Source: Pseudoduganella umbonata (GTDB taxonomy: Bacteria; Pseudomonadota; Gammaproteobacteria; Burkholderiales; Burkholderiaceae_D). Taken from it: a stretch of DNA of 64,000 nt. The stretch lies in assembly GCF_014192225.1 (NCBI RefSeq), contig NZ_JACHXS010000008.1, forward strand, positions 124,001 to 188,000, read 5' to 3'. Shown piece after piece: positions 41,033 to 49,863 of this stretch. Positions within the stretch are counted from its first letter, which is position 1. Each line of letters starts with the position of its first letter. The translations under genes were made by a program, and so were the position numbers. The notes below the pieces were generated by a model. That model was not told the DNA's origin. It did no database searches and saw only the letters and a program-made list of their open reading frames with translations.

Positions 41033-41689
41033 TTACTTCTTCTCGGCCGCCGCCTTGGCCACCAGCTGGTCCAGCACGGCCATCGTCTGGCGGCCGGCCT
41101 GGGTTTCCGACATGCCGGTACCGCCGGCGATCGACGGCGACGTCATGTAGCGGCCATCGACGACCAGCGTGGGCGCCGAGCTGACCTGGTATTTCGAGAT
41201 CGTGCTGGCCAGGGATTTCATCTTAGTCTGCACGCTGAAGGAATTAAAGAGCTGTTCGTAGCGTGCCTTGTCGACGCCGTTCTTGACGAGGAATTCCTTC
41301 ATCTGCTCGTCGCTGCGATAGATGCGCTGGCGCTCGCCGTGGATGGCACGCAGGATCTTGCTGTGCACGAGCTCGGTCTGGCCCATCGCTTCCAGCGTCA
41401 CGTAGGCATGCGCCAGCGGGTCGGTGGGGCCCTGCGCGAAGTGCAGCCGCTTGAACACGATGCGGTCGCCCTGCTTCTTGACCCATTCTTCCAGCAGCGG
41501 ATCGAGCGAATAGCAGTGCGGGCACGTATACATGAAGAACTCGATGACCTCGACCTTCTTGCCCGGCGCAGTCGCGGCAACGGGCGTGCTCAGGGTCGTG
41601 TAGCCTGGGCCCGCGGCCGTGGCGGAAAACGTGGCGGAGAACGCCAGCGTGGCGGTGGCGGCAAGCATGAGGCGGCGCATTGGACGCAT
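41033..41689 (-). CDS. dsbA: Thiol:disulfide interchange protein DsbA
   Basis: A 218-residue periplasmic disulfide oxidase. It has a signal peptide (MRPMRRLMLAATATLAFSATFSATAA), the active-site motif CPHC in EVIEFFMYTCPHCYSLDPLLEEW, an inserted helical domain (about residues 90-155) and the cis-Pro loop SAPTLVVDGRYMTSPS. The ATG at 41687-41689 follows AAGGAAG at good spacing, while the frame upstream has no signal-like start. It is the usual betaproteobacterial DsbA length. DsbB is not in the window. Confidence 0.94.
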   Translation of the reverse strand: MRPMRRLMLAATATLAFSATFSATAAGPGYTTLSTPVAATAPGKKVEVIEFFMYTCPHCYSLDPLLEEWVKKQGDRIVFKRLHFAQGPTDPLAHAYVTLEAMGQTELVHSKILRAIHGERQRIYRSDEQMKEFLVKNGVDKARYEQLFNSFSVQTKMKSLASTISKYQVSSAPTLVVDGRYMTSPSIAGGTGMSETQAGRQTMAVLDQLVAKAAAEKK

Positions 41690-41814
41690 GATCTTCCTTC
41701 TCGGTTGGGTCGCATGGTAAGTCAAACGCCGGGAGATTACCATTTTTTGCGCCAACGTAAGTAACGTAGTGCTGCATTAAGCCTCTCCTAAGCGGCGGCC
41801 GACGGACAAATGCG

Positions 41815-41844
41815 TTGCCGGACCGGCATGGGCCTCGCTATAGT
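41815..41844 (+). promoter_or_regulatory. Predicted sigma70 promoter of the metallopeptidase gene
   Basis: TTGCCG (41815-41820) and TATAGT (41839-41844) are spaced by 18 bp, ending 29 bp before the start codon. Confidence 0.6.
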
Positions 41845-41872
41845 GACACATCGTCATTGTCCAAGGAGCAGC

Positions 41873-43984
41873 ATGCGCGCCCTGCCCTGCCTCGTTGCCG
41901 CCACCGCGGCAGCCGCCGTCCTGCTGATCCCGCCGGCGCCGCTGGCCCAGGGGCATCGACCCGCTGCCACGCAGGAAATCCCGTTCGCGCCACCGCATGC
42001 CTCGGCCGTTGCGACGCCCAGCAGCCCGAACGCCTGGGGCGGTATCCGCACCGGCACCGAGGCCACGCTGTCTGAGCGGGTGGCGAACTATCGCATCGAA
42101 GCAACGCTCGACCCCGTCCGGCACACGGTCGCCGGCCGCCAGCAGCTCAGCTGGCGCAACCGCAGCGACCGCACCGTGAACAGTGTCTACCTGCACCTGT
42201 ACCTGAACGCGTTCCGCAACGGCGACAGCACGTTCAACACCGAGCTGCGCGCCCAGGGCCTGGCCGACGGCATGGGCGAAGGCGAATGGGGCTACACCGA
42301 CCTGCGCCACGTGCGCCAGGGCGGCGCCGACGTGCGCTGGACCTTCGTGCAGCCGGATGGCGGGCCGGCCACCGACCGCACCGTGGTACGCCTCGACCTG
42401 CCCGCCGGCGTGCCGCCCGGCGCCAGCACCACGCTCGACATCGGCTTCTTCGACCAGTTGCCGCGCGTGACCGCGCGCACCGGGCACTTCGGCACGTTCC
42501 ACTTGGTAGCGCAATGGTTCCCGAAGATCGGCGTGCTGGAGCTGCCGGGCGAACGGGGTGCCACGACCGTGCGGTGGAACGTGCACGAGTACCACACCGA
42601 TTCCGAGTACTACGCCGACTTCGGCCACTACGACGTGAAGCTGACGGTCCCGCAGGGCTACACGGTGGGCGCCACCGGCGCCCTGCAGGGCAAGCCGGTG
42701 GCGAACGGCGGCCTGGTCACCCATCATTACGTGCAGGGCGACGTGCACGATTTCGCCTGGACGGCGGACAGCCGCACCGCGCCCCCGCTGCGCGCCACGT
42801 GGACCGGGGCGGATGGCCGGAATGTCGACATCACCGTGCTGTATCCGCCCGATTACGCGTCGAACGCGGCGCCGGTGCTGGAGGTGACGAAGAAATCGCT
42901 GGCGTATTTCGCCGGCAAGCTGGGCCCCTACCCCTACGACACGCTGACCGTCGTGATCCCTCCCTACAATGCCGCGCACGCGGGCAGCATGGAGTACCCG
43001 ACATTCTTCACCACCGACAGCGTGCACGACCCGGCGCCCGGCACGCGCGACCTGTACGACCTCGATTTCGTCACCGTGCATGAATTCGCGCACCAGTACC
43101 TGCAAGGCATCCTCGCCAGCAACGAGTTCGAGGAACCCATGCTGGACGAAGGCCTGAACGAATACTGGAACGCGCGCATGCTGGGCCAGCGGCCCGCGTC
43201 GCTGCCGGTGCTGGCCTCACTGCTGTACGGCGGCGGCGCGTTCGCCTTCGGCGGCTTCCCGGGCGAGCGCTTCGATTCGCCGCGCGAGGAACCGGCCGAT
43301 CCGCTGGGCGCCAATGCTTACGACCGGCTCGAAGGCGTCGGGCCGGTGTATTCGCGCACGGCCGTGATGCTGCACGACCTGCAGGCGCAACTGGGCACGG
43401 AGACGATTGACCGTGCCTTCCGCGAATACTACCGGCGCTGGCGGTTCCGGCACCCAAGCGTGGCGGACCTGCGCGAGACCATCGCCGAGGTCAGCGGCCA
43501 GCGCGCGCTGGTGGAATCCGTGTTCGCGCAACAGGTCTACGGCGTGCAGAAAGTGGATGACCGCATCGCCTCGCTGGACAGCGAGGAAGTGACGCCGCAA
43601 CCCGGCTACGTGGTCCGGCAAGGAAAGAACGTGGAGCTGACGGCGGAAACGGCCGCCGCAGCGGGTGGCACGTTGCCGTTCAAGACCACGGTCGTGGTGC
43701 GCCGCCGCGGTGCGGCCGTGCCGCAGACGCTGGTGGTCACCTTTGCCGACGGCAGCAAGGAAACCGTGCAATGGAACGGGGCCGAACCGTGGCGGCGCTA
43801 CGCGTGGGTAAAGCCGGTGCGCGCCGTATCGGCGCAACTGGACCCTGAGCGCCGCCACCTGCTCGACACGAACAAGCTGGACGACACGCGCACGTTGGCG
43901 CCCGACGACGGCGCCACGCGCCGCTGGACGCTGGACTTCGCCGCCGCCGTGCAGGCGCTGCTCGCGCTGGTGGTGGCGATATGA
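41873..43984 (+). CDS. M1-family zinc metallopeptidase
   Basis: A 703-residue exported peptidase with a signal peptide (MRALPCLVAATAAAAVLLIPPAPLA). An N-terminal beta-sandwich (YRIEATLDPVRHTVAGRQQLSW) leads to the gluzincin domain: GSMEYPTFF in place of the GAMEN substrate loop, then the zinc site VHEFAHQYLQGILASNEFEE with HExxH and the downstream Glu in LDEGLNEYW, and the catalytic Tyr probably in GPVYSRTA. The ATG at 41873 has AAGGAG upstream. The GxMEY variation suggests a non-classical aminopeptidase. The stop overlaps the next gene as ATGA, so the two act together or are at least co-expressed. Confidence 0.88.
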   Translation: MRALPCLVAATAAAAVLLIPPAPLAQGHRPAATQEIPFAPPHASAVATPSSPNAWGGIRTGTEATLSERVANYRIEATLDPVRHTVAGRQQLSWRNRSDRTVNSVYLHLYLNAFRNGDSTFNTELRAQGLADGMGEGEWGYTDLRHVRQGGADVRWTFVQPDGGPATDRTVVRLDLPAGVPPGASTTLDIGFFDQLPRVTARTGHFGTFHLVAQWFPKIGVLELPGERGATTVRWNVHEYHTDSEYYADFGHYDVKLTVPQGYTVGATGALQGKPVANGGLVTHHYVQGDVHDFAWTADSRTAPPLRATWTGADGRNVDITVLYPPDYASNAAPVLEVTKKSLAYFAGKLGPYPYDTLTVVIPPYNAAHAGSMEYPTFFTTDSVHDPAPGTRDLYDLDFVTVHEFAHQYLQGILASNEFEEPMLDEGLNEYWNARMLGQRPASLPVLASLLYGGGAFAFGGFPGERFDSPREEPADPLGANAYDRLEGVGPVYSRTAVMLHDLQAQLGTETIDRAFREYYRRWRFRHPSVADLRETIAEVSGQRALVESVFAQQVYGVQKVDDRIASLDSEEVTPQPGYVVRQGKNVELTAETAAAAGGTLPFKTTVVVRRRGAAVPQTLVVTFADGSKETVQWNGAEPWRRYAWVKPVRAVSAQLDPERRHLLDTNKLDDTRTLAPDDGATRRWTLDFAAAVQALLALVVAI

Positions 43985-44865
43985 CGCGCCCGCCGCTGGA
44001 TCGCCTGCTGGCCGCCTGCCGCGCCGCGCTGCAATGGCGCCTGCTGCTGCTGTGGCTTGCCTGCCTGCTGCTGCCGGCCGTGCTGGCATCGCTGCCCGTG
44101 TGGCTGCTGCTGTCGCCCGAGCTCGATCACTCGGTCCACGCGCCGGCGCTGGCCCGTGCGCTCGACATGGTGGCGATCACGGACCTGGGCACCGTCCTGG
44201 ACCGCGAGCGCGATGCGCTGACGGCGGCCGGGGCCGGAGCATTGCTCGTCACGCTGCTGCTGTCGCCATGGCTGACCGGCGCCGCCATCACGGCCGCGCG
44301 TTCGCCGCAGGCGCCGCGCCTGCGCGAACTGCTGGCTGGCGCCGGCGATCAATATCCGCGCATGTTCCGGATGCTGGCCTGGGCCGTGGTGCCGCTGGGC
44401 GCGGCGGCGATGCTGGGCGGCGAACTGGCCGACGCCGCGCGCCATCATGCCGACCGGGCGTTCACCTACGCCGACACGCAGCCATGGCAGGTCGCCGCGG
44501 CCACGGCGGCCGTGCTGCTGGTACTGCTGGCGAACCTGACGCTCGATGCCGGCCGGGCCATGCTGGCGGCCGACCGCCGGCGCACCGGCGCCGTCCGCGC
44601 CTGGTGCGACGGCGTGGCGCTGCTGTGCCGGCGGCCCGGCGGCGCGCTGCTGGCGTGGGCGGTGCCGACCGTTGGCGGCCTCGCACTGGCGGCAATGGTC
44701 GGGTGGACCCGCATGCACGTTCCCGCCATCGGCGTTGCCGGCACGCTGGGCGCGCTGCTGCTGGCGCAACTGCTCGTGCTGGTGCTGGCCTGGATGCGGA
44801 TGGCGCGGCTGTTCGCGCTGATACGGCTGGCGCAGGACCAGGCCGGACCGTCCCACCTGCATTGA
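43981..44865 (+). CDS. Multi-pass membrane protein, partner of the M1-type peptidase
   Basis: A 294-residue hydrophobic protein I cannot assign to a named family. It has about six hydrophobic helices (roughly residues 17-45, 80-105, 128-150, 168-190, 220-243 and 250-275) separated by basic or polar loops such as GDQYPRMFRML and AADRRRTGAVRAW. Its ATG overlaps the metallopeptidase stop (ATGA), implying translational coupling. The pair may form a membrane-associated proteolysis or assembly module. No catalytic motif is seen. Confidence 0.75.
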   Translation: MTRPPLDRLLAACRAALQWRLLLLWLACLLLPAVLASLPVWLLLSPELDHSVHAPALARALDMVAITDLGTVLDRERDALTAAGAGALLVTLLLSPWLTGAAITAARSPQAPRLRELLAGAGDQYPRMFRMLAWAVVPLGAAAMLGGELADAARHHADRAFTYADTQPWQVAAATAAVLLVLLANLTLDAGRAMLAADRRRTGAVRAWCDGVALLCRRPGGALLAWAVPTVGGLALAAMVGWTRMHVPAIGVAGTLGALLLAQLLVLVLAWMRMARLFALIRLAQDQAGPSHLH

Positions 44866-44977
44866 GGTGTGGTCTTGACGCGCTGCGAACAATTCGAACG
44901 TCAGTATCGATTTTCTGGCGGTTGCGGCGGCATGCGGGCGGCCGTATAGTCGTTCCGTTCAAACGATGGAGCCAGGC

Positions 44978-45769
44978 ATGTTGCCCACTTATTTCCTGTC
45001 GCACGGCGGCGGCCCGTGGCCGTGGATGAAAACCGAATTCGGCGGCGCGTACGACGTGCTCGACGCTTCGCTGCGCGACATCCCCCGGCAGATCGGCGGC
45101 AAACCGAAAGCCGTGCTGGCCGTGACGGCGCACTGGGAGACACCGTCGTTCCAGCTGTCTTCCGACACGCAGCCGGGCATGATCTACGATTACGGCGGCT
45201 TCCCGCCGCACACGTACCAGATCCGCTACCCGGCACCCGGCTCGCCGGAACTGGCGGCCCGCGCGCAGGCGCTGCTGGAGGCCGCCGGCATCGGCGCCGG
45301 CCAGGATGCGGAACGCGGTTTCGACCACGGCACGTTTTCGGCCATGTACCCGGTATTTCCCGAAGCGGACGTGCCGATCGTGCAACTGTCCCTGCAGCGC
45401 GGGCTCGATCCGCTGGCGCACCTGGAAGCGGGCCGCGCGCTGCGTCCGCTACGGGACGAAGGGGTGCTGATCGTCGGCAGCGGGCTCAGTTACCACAACC
45501 TGCGCGCCTTCAACGGCGCCGGTGCCGCCGCCTCGCAGCAGTTCGACGTCTGGCTGCGGCAGGCGATGGCGCTGCCGCCGAAGGAACGGGGCATCGCGCT
45601 GATGAACTGGGAACGCGCTCCCGCCGCCCGCGCCGCCCATCCGCGCGAAGAACACCTGCTGCCGCTGATGGTGGCGCTGGGCGCCGCAGAGGACGATGCC
45701 GCCAGCATGGTCTACCACGAGGACGCATTCATGGGAGCGCTCGCCGTCAGCAGTTTCAGGTTCGGCTGA
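44978..45769 (+). CDS. LigB-family extradiol dioxygenase (DODA/YgiD type)
   Basis: A 263-residue class III extradiol ring-cleavage dioxygenase of the 4,5-DOPA dioxygenase type. Metal-ligand and acid/base histidines appear in YFLSHGGGPWPW, AVTAHWE, GFDHGTFSAMYPVFPEADVPI and GSGLSYHNLRAF. The start at 44978 (MLPTYFLSHGG) is preferred over an ATG at 44966 because a GGAG lies between them at the right distance. The natural substrate in bacteria is uncertain; E. coli YgiD acts on DOPA in vitro. It is a single gene, ended by the 58-bp palindrome array. Confidence 0.88.
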   Translation: MLPTYFLSHGGGPWPWMKTEFGGAYDVLDASLRDIPRQIGGKPKAVLAVTAHWETPSFQLSSDTQPGMIYDYGGFPPHTYQIRYPAPGSPELAARAQALLEAAGIGAGQDAERGFDHGTFSAMYPVFPEADVPIVQLSLQRGLDPLAHLEAGRALRPLRDEGVLIVGSGLSYHNLRAFNGAGAAASQQFDVWLRQAMALPPKERGIALMNWERAPAARAAHPREEHLLPLMVALGAAEDDAASMVYHEDAFMGALAVSSFRFG

Positions 45770-45773
45770 GCTC

Positions 45774-46039
45774 GTGTCCCGGTGCCAGGCACGGTGACAC
45801 GGGCTCGGCTGAGGATTGGACGGCTGAGCTCGTGTCCCGGTGCCAGGCACGGTGACACGGGCTCGGCTGAGGATTGGACGGCTGAGCTCGTGTCCCGGTG
45901 CCAGGCACGGTGACACGGGCTCAGCTGAGGAATGGACGGCCGAGCCCGTGTCCCGGTGCCAGGCACGGTGACACGGGCTCGGCTGAGGATTGGACGGCTG
46001 AGCTCGTGTCCCGGTGCCAGGCACGAGGACACGGGCTCA
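45774..46039. repeat. Five-copy tandem array of a 58-bp palindromic repeat
   Basis: Units start at 45774, 45832, 45890, 45948 and 46006, exactly 58 bp apart, the fifth being partial. Each carries the imperfect palindrome GTGTCCCGGTGCCAGGCACG plus GTGACAC and a linker around GGCTGAGGATTGGACGG. Copies differ at only a few positions (for instance AATGGACGGC in the third linker, GAGGACAC in the last copy). Single copies of the palindrome occur at 38128, 55839 and 62705. There are no unique spacers and no cas genes. Confidence 0.92.
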
Positions 46040-46057
46040 GCTGGAAACCCGACGTTT

Positions 46058-46108
46058 GGTGTCAGACACCTTTTCCGGAAGACTCACCCGGAAAAGGTGT
46101 CTGACACC
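46058..46108. repeat. Dispersed palindrome, GGTGTCAGACACC-TTTTCCGG family
   Basis: Perfect 21-bp arms at 46058-46078 and 46088-46108 flank a 9-bp loop. The arms contain the smaller palindrome GGTGTCAGACACC, related to the GTGTCGGACAC cluster at 16401-16522. It lies 17 bp from the stop of the convergent GTPase gene and could also act as a terminator. Confidence 0.88.
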
Positions 46109-46125
46109 GGTTGTCCCGGCCCTTC

Positions 46126-47073
46126 CTAGGTGCCCCGCTTGCCCCGCATCCGCTCGGCTTCCTTCTCGGCGGCCTTCGCGGCGGCGGCTTCGGCCTTCAC
46201 GCGTTCCTGCTCGGCGAACACGGCCAGCGCGGCGGCGCGGCTCTCCGGCGTTTCCAGCGAAATGCGGCCCAGTGCGCCGCTGCGGTAGTCCTGCAGCAGC
46301 ATGTGCGACGCCTTTTCGTAGTCCCAGTCGCCGCCGCGGACGCGGTAGCCGCGTTTCTGCGCGATGCCCTCGACGACGGCGATGCCGTCCATGCCTTCCG
46401 TCTTGTAGCCGTAGCGGGCTGCCAGCAGCTGCGGATAGCGCTTGAGCAGCTCGGCGGCCAGCCATTCGGCCACTTCTTCCTCGATCAGCGCATTGGCGCC
46501 GATCGCGTGGCTGGCGGCCAGCGCCAGGCCGTCGCTCGGCATTTCGATCTTCGGCCACAGCAGGCCGGGGGTATCGATGATGGCCGTGTTCATGTCCAGG
46601 TAGATCTTCTGCTGGGTCTTCGTCACGGCCGGCTCGTCGCCCACTTTCGCCACGCGGCGTTTCAGCAGCGCGTTCATCAGCGTGGATTTGCCGACGTTCG
46701 GGATCCCCATGATCATCATCCGCAGCGGCTTGGTCGGCACGCCCCGGTGCGGCGCCAGCGCGCGCGCCTTGTCGATCACCTTGGCCACGTCGGACGGCTT
46801 CTTGGTCGTCATCGCGTACGCGGTCACCGAGCTGTCCTGCTCGAAGTGGCGGATCCACGCGTTGGTCGCGTCCGGATCGGCCAGGTCGATCTTGTTCAGC
46901 ACCTTCAGGCACGGCTTGGAGCGGAACTTGCGCAGTTCCTCGACCAGCGGATTGGTGCTGGCCTGCGGCAGGCGCGCATCGACGACTTCGATGACGACGT
47001 CGACGTCCGCCATCTGTTCGGCCGCCTTTTTCTTGGCGGCGTTCATGTGCCCCGGGAACCATTGAATGGCCAT
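46126..47073 (-). CDS. ylqF: Ribosome biogenesis GTPase YlqF/RbgA family
   Basis: A 315-residue circularly permuted GTPase: G4 (NKIDLAD, about residue 60) comes before G1 (GIPNVGKSTLMN, about 120) and G3 (IDTPGLLWPK, about 165). The N-terminal IQWFPGHMNAAKKKAAEQM and the YlqF-type order identify it. RbgA assists late large-subunit assembly in Bacillus; proteobacterial members are less studied. The C-terminus is a charged, Ala/Glu-rich helical tail. The ATG at 47071-47073 follows AAGG; the upstream continuation of the frame has no family similarity and is antisense to the next gene's leader. Confidence 0.92.
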   Translation of the reverse strand: MAIQWFPGHMNAAKKKAAEQMADVDVVIEVVDARLPQASTNPLVEELRKFRSKPCLKVLNKIDLADPDATNAWIRHFEQDSSVTAYAMTTKKPSDVAKVIDKARALAPHRGVPTKPLRMMIMGIPNVGKSTLMNALLKRRVAKVGDEPAVTKTQQKIYLDMNTAIIDTPGLLWPKIEMPSDGLALAASHAIGANALIEEEVAEWLAAELLKRYPQLLAARYGYKTEGMDGIAVVEGIAQKRGYRVRGGDWDYEKASHMLLQDYRSGALGRISLETPESRAAALAVFAEQERVKAEAAAAKAAEKEAERMRGKRGT

Positions 47074-47167
47074 GCTGTTACCTTCTGTCTGTCTGAAACA
47101 ATCCGCTATTTTACCGGCACTGCCGCTGCTGTTACCATCGGCGTTTTGCCCCACCGTTGTGCGTGCC

Positions 47168-47863
47168 ATGAAATTCCCGCCCTTCTTCCCTGCCTGCCTG
47201 GCGTTCGTTGCCATTTCCGCATCGGCGCAACCCGTCGTCGAAGTCAGCAACGTGCGCGACCCGGAACTGAAAGCCTACGCCACGATGGCCAAGGGCCTCG
47301 ATGCGTTCGACGCCAGCCGCGCGCACGCGCCGCGCGGCACGCTGCGCTTCCTGCTGCGCCCGGCCACCCGCGAGGACAGCCTGGAAGGCCTGGAGCTGAA
47401 GATCGTCGGCGAAGCCGTCACGCTGCCGGTCCGGCTCGACGCCGACGGCGGCTTCACGCTGCCGCGCGACACCGCGGCGCTGGACGACAAGGCGGCGCTG
47501 GTGCTGAACAAGAAGAAGAATTCGTTCCGCTGGCGCCCGGAAGTGCGCAGCCCCGGCGTGCCGGCCGATGCGCGGCGCCTCGGCGACCTGCGCGTGCAAT
47601 GCGCGGTGCAGTGGGCGATCGAACAGGAAGACCTGGCACCCCAGGCGCGCGGCGCGCTGTCGGCCAATGGCGGGCCATGCCGCGCGATGACGATGCACAT
47701 GGGCTTCGATGCGCCGGCGCCGCTGCGCGCGGCGTGGCTGCAGGACGGCGCGCGCCGCGAAGCTATCCCCGTCAGCCGCCATTACCGCCGCGTATTCAAT
47801 CCGCCGCTGGCCGACCGCTCGTGGAGCGACGACACGCTGGTGCGCTTCGAGTACGCGCGCTGA
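47168..47863 (+). CDS. Exported hypothetical protein
   Basis: A 231-residue protein with a signal peptide (MKFPPFFPACLAFVAISASA) and no recognised domain. The mature part appears beta-rich, with APRGTLRFLLRPATRED, LKIVGEAVTLPVRLDADGGFTLPRD, NKKKNSFRWRPEVRSPGVP and a Cys pair (RVQCAVQW and GGPCRAM) that could form a disulfide. The start at 47168 is chosen for the signal peptide; an upstream in-frame start at 47066 would overlap the divergent GTPase gene's leader. The N-terminal set is divergent from the GTPase. Function unknown. Confidence 0.75.
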   Translation: MKFPPFFPACLAFVAISASAQPVVEVSNVRDPELKAYATMAKGLDAFDASRAHAPRGTLRFLLRPATREDSLEGLELKIVGEAVTLPVRLDADGGFTLPRDTAALDDKAALVLNKKKNSFRWRPEVRSPGVPADARRLGDLRVQCAVQWAIEQEDLAPQARGALSANGGPCRAMTMHMGFDAPAPLRAAWLQDGARREAIPVSRHYRRVFNPPLADRSWSDDTLVRFEYAR

Positions 47864-47901
47864 GCGCATGAACCGCCGCTGCGGCGTGCTCCCCTGCCCG
47901 T

Positions 47902-48828
47902 TCAGATCTCGGCCAGCGCCTTCACGTGCGCGACAACGCTGCGCCCCAGCGCCGACAGGTTGTAGCCGCCCTCCAGGCAGCTGACGATGCGGCCCTGCGC
48001 GTAGCGCCTGGCGATGTCCATCACCTGCTGCGTCATCCACGCGTAATCCGCTTCGACCAGGCCCATGCCGGCCAGGTCGTCCTCGCGGTGCGCGTCGAAG
48101 CCGGCGGAGATGAAGATCATCTGCGGCCTGAACGCGTGCAACGCCGGCAGCCACTGGTCCTGCACCAGCTGGCGCACCACGTCGCCCTTGGTGCCGGCCG
48201 GCACCGGCACGTTGACCCGGTTCGGCGTGACCGGCAGCGGGTCGGTGTACGGATACAGCGGGTGCTGGAAGAAGCTGGCCATCAGCACGCGCGGGTCGTC
48301 GCGGAACGCTTCTTCGGTACCGTTGCCATGGTGGACATCGAAATCGACGATCGCCACGCGCTGCAACCCGCGCGCGTCGAGCGCGTGGCGCGCGGCGACC
48401 GCCACGTTGTTGAACACGCAAAAGCCCATCGGCACCGACGGCCGCGCATGGTGGCCGGGCGGGCGTACCGCACAGAACGCGTTGTCGATGGCGCCGTCGA
48501 TGACGGCATCGGTGGCCGCCACCGCCGCGCCCGCGGCGCGCAGCGCGGCCGTGTAGCTGTGGCGGTTCAGCGACGTGTCGCCGTCGATCGGATAATAATC
48601 GTCCCCTTCGTGGGGCTGGCTCTGCGCGATGGCGATCGCGTTCGGCGTGTGGTTGCGCGCAATCGCGTCCAGGTCCGCCATCGGTGCTTCGCGGTGGTCG
48701 AGCAGGTCGTCGATGTGGGCGTTGATCAGCTGGTCCGCGATGGCTTGCAACCGTGCGGGGCACTCGGGATGCCATTCGCCCATTTCATGACGCAGGCAGT
48801 CGGGATGGCTGTAGATGGCTGTGGTCAC
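47902..48828 (-). CDS. Histone deacetylase-family protein (acetylpolyamine/acetoin-type amidohydrolase)
   Basis: A 308-residue zinc amidohydrolase of the arginase/deacetylase fold. Typical motifs are HPECPARLQAI, a charge-relay VRPPGHHARP, FNNVAVAARHAL, the zinc site VAIVDFDVHHGNGTEEAF and SAGFDAHREDDLAGMGL, and the terminal LEGGYNLSAL. Bacterial members deacetylate polyamines, acetoin-related compounds or unknown substrates. The start is a GTG (48826-48828), since the first in-frame ATG would remove the conserved N-terminal strand. It is divergent from moxR across 112 bp that include two CATCATTCTT direct repeats (48843 and 48859). Confidence 0.9.
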   Translation of the reverse strand: MTTAIYSHPDCLRHEMGEWHPECPARLQAIADQLINAHIDDLLDHREAPMADLDAIARNHTPNAIAIAQSQPHEGDDYYPIDGDTSLNRHSYTAALRAAGAAVAATDAVIDGAIDNAFCAVRPPGHHARPSVPMGFCVFNNVAVAARHALDARGLQRVAIVDFDVHHGNGTEEAFRDDPRVLMASFFQHPLYPYTDPLPVTPNRVNVPVPAGTKGDVVRQLVQDQWLPALHAFRPQMIFISAGFDAHREDDLAGMGLVEADYAWMTQQVMDIARRYAQGRIVSCLEGGYNLSALGRSVVAHVKALAEI

Positions 48829-48940
48829 AGGTTTTTATACTACATCATTCTTTAATGCATCATTCTTCAGCGCAATATGTGATTACGCCGTTTTCGATGC
48901 AGGGTAGAATGACCCGCATCAGGGCCAACTATACCAGACC

Positions 48941-49861
48941 ATGTATACGAAATTGCACGCCGTAGCGCGCCAGGTAGGCAGCCTCATCGTCGGCAAAGAC
49001 GTGCAGATCCGCCAGTCGCTGGCCTGCCTGCTGGCCGGCGGCCACCTGCTGCTGGAAGACGTGCCGGGTGTCGGCAAGACCACGCTGTCGCACGCGCTGG
49101 CGCTGTCGCTCGGCCTGCAGTTCAACCGCGTGCAGTTCACCAGCGACCTGCTGCCGGCCGACGTGGCCGGGATTTCCGTCTACGAGCGCGAAAAGAACGG
49201 CTTTGCGTTCCACCCGGGGCCGATCTTCACGCAGGTGCTGCTGGCGGACGAGATCAACCGCGCCACGCCGAAGACCCAGTCCGGCCTGCTCGAAGCGATG
49301 GAGGAGCGCCAGGTCACGGCCGACGGCGTGACCCGCGCACTGCCCGAGCCGTTCTTCGTGATCGCCACGCAAAACCCCACCCACCAGATCGGCACGTTCC
49401 CGCTGCCCGAATCGCAGCTGGACCGCTTCCTGATGTGCATCTCGCTGGGCTACCCCGATCCGGCCGCCGAGCGCGCGCTGCTGATGGGCGAAGACCGCCG
49501 CAGCATGCTGAAGTCGCTGGCGCCGGCGATGGCGCCGGCCGAACTGGCGGCCGCGCAGCGCGGCCTGCGTGCCATCCACGCGTCGGCCGCGCTGATCGAT
49601 TATGTGCATGCCCTGGTGCTGGCCTCGCGCGGCAACGGCTCGTTTGCCGAAGGCCTGAGTCCGCGGGCTGCCCTGGCGCTGCTGCAGGCGGCGCGCGCGT
49701 GGGCCGCGCTGGAAGGGCGCGACCACGTGGTGCCGGAAGACGTGCAGGCCGTGCTGGTGCCCGTGTGCGCACACCGCCTGCGGCCCGTGAAATCGAGCCA
49801 GGGCGTGGCGCTGGCCAGCCGCGAACTGGTGCTGCAGCTGCAGAAGTCGGTGCCGGTCTAG
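48941..49861 (+). CDS. MoxR-family AAA+ ATPase
   Basis: A 306-residue AAA+ chaperone-like ATPase. Walker A is in LEDVPGVGKTTLSHALA, Walker B in LLADEINRATPKTQSGLLEAMEE, the sensor in FFVIATQNPTHQIGTFPLPESQLDRF, and the C-terminal lid carries the arginine finger region. MoxR proteins usually act with a DUF58 protein and membrane partners to remodel or activate envelope complexes. Here it starts the moxR-DUF58-tgpA-mltB set, with 2-bp spacing or overlaps between successive genes, so it belongs to an operon likely concerned with the cell envelope. Confidence 0.92.
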   Translation: MYTKLHAVARQVGSLIVGKDVQIRQSLACLLAGGHLLLEDVPGVGKTTLSHALALSLGLQFNRVQFTSDLLPADVAGISVYEREKNGFAFHPGPIFTQVLLADEINRATPKTQSGLLEAMEERQVTADGVTRALPEPFFVIATQNPTHQIGTFPLPESQLDRFLMCISLGYPDPAAERALLMGEDRRSMLKSLAPAMAPAELAAAQRGLRAIHASAALIDYVHALVLASRGNGSFAEGLSPRAALALLQAARAWAALEGRDHVVPEDVQAVLVPVCAHRLRPVKSSQGVALASRELVLQLQKSVPV

Positions 49862-49863
49862 CG

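Noticed and set aside
45774..46039. Possible CRISPR array
   Set aside because: The whole 58-bp unit is repeated, including the linker; there are no unique spacers, no leader and no cas genes.
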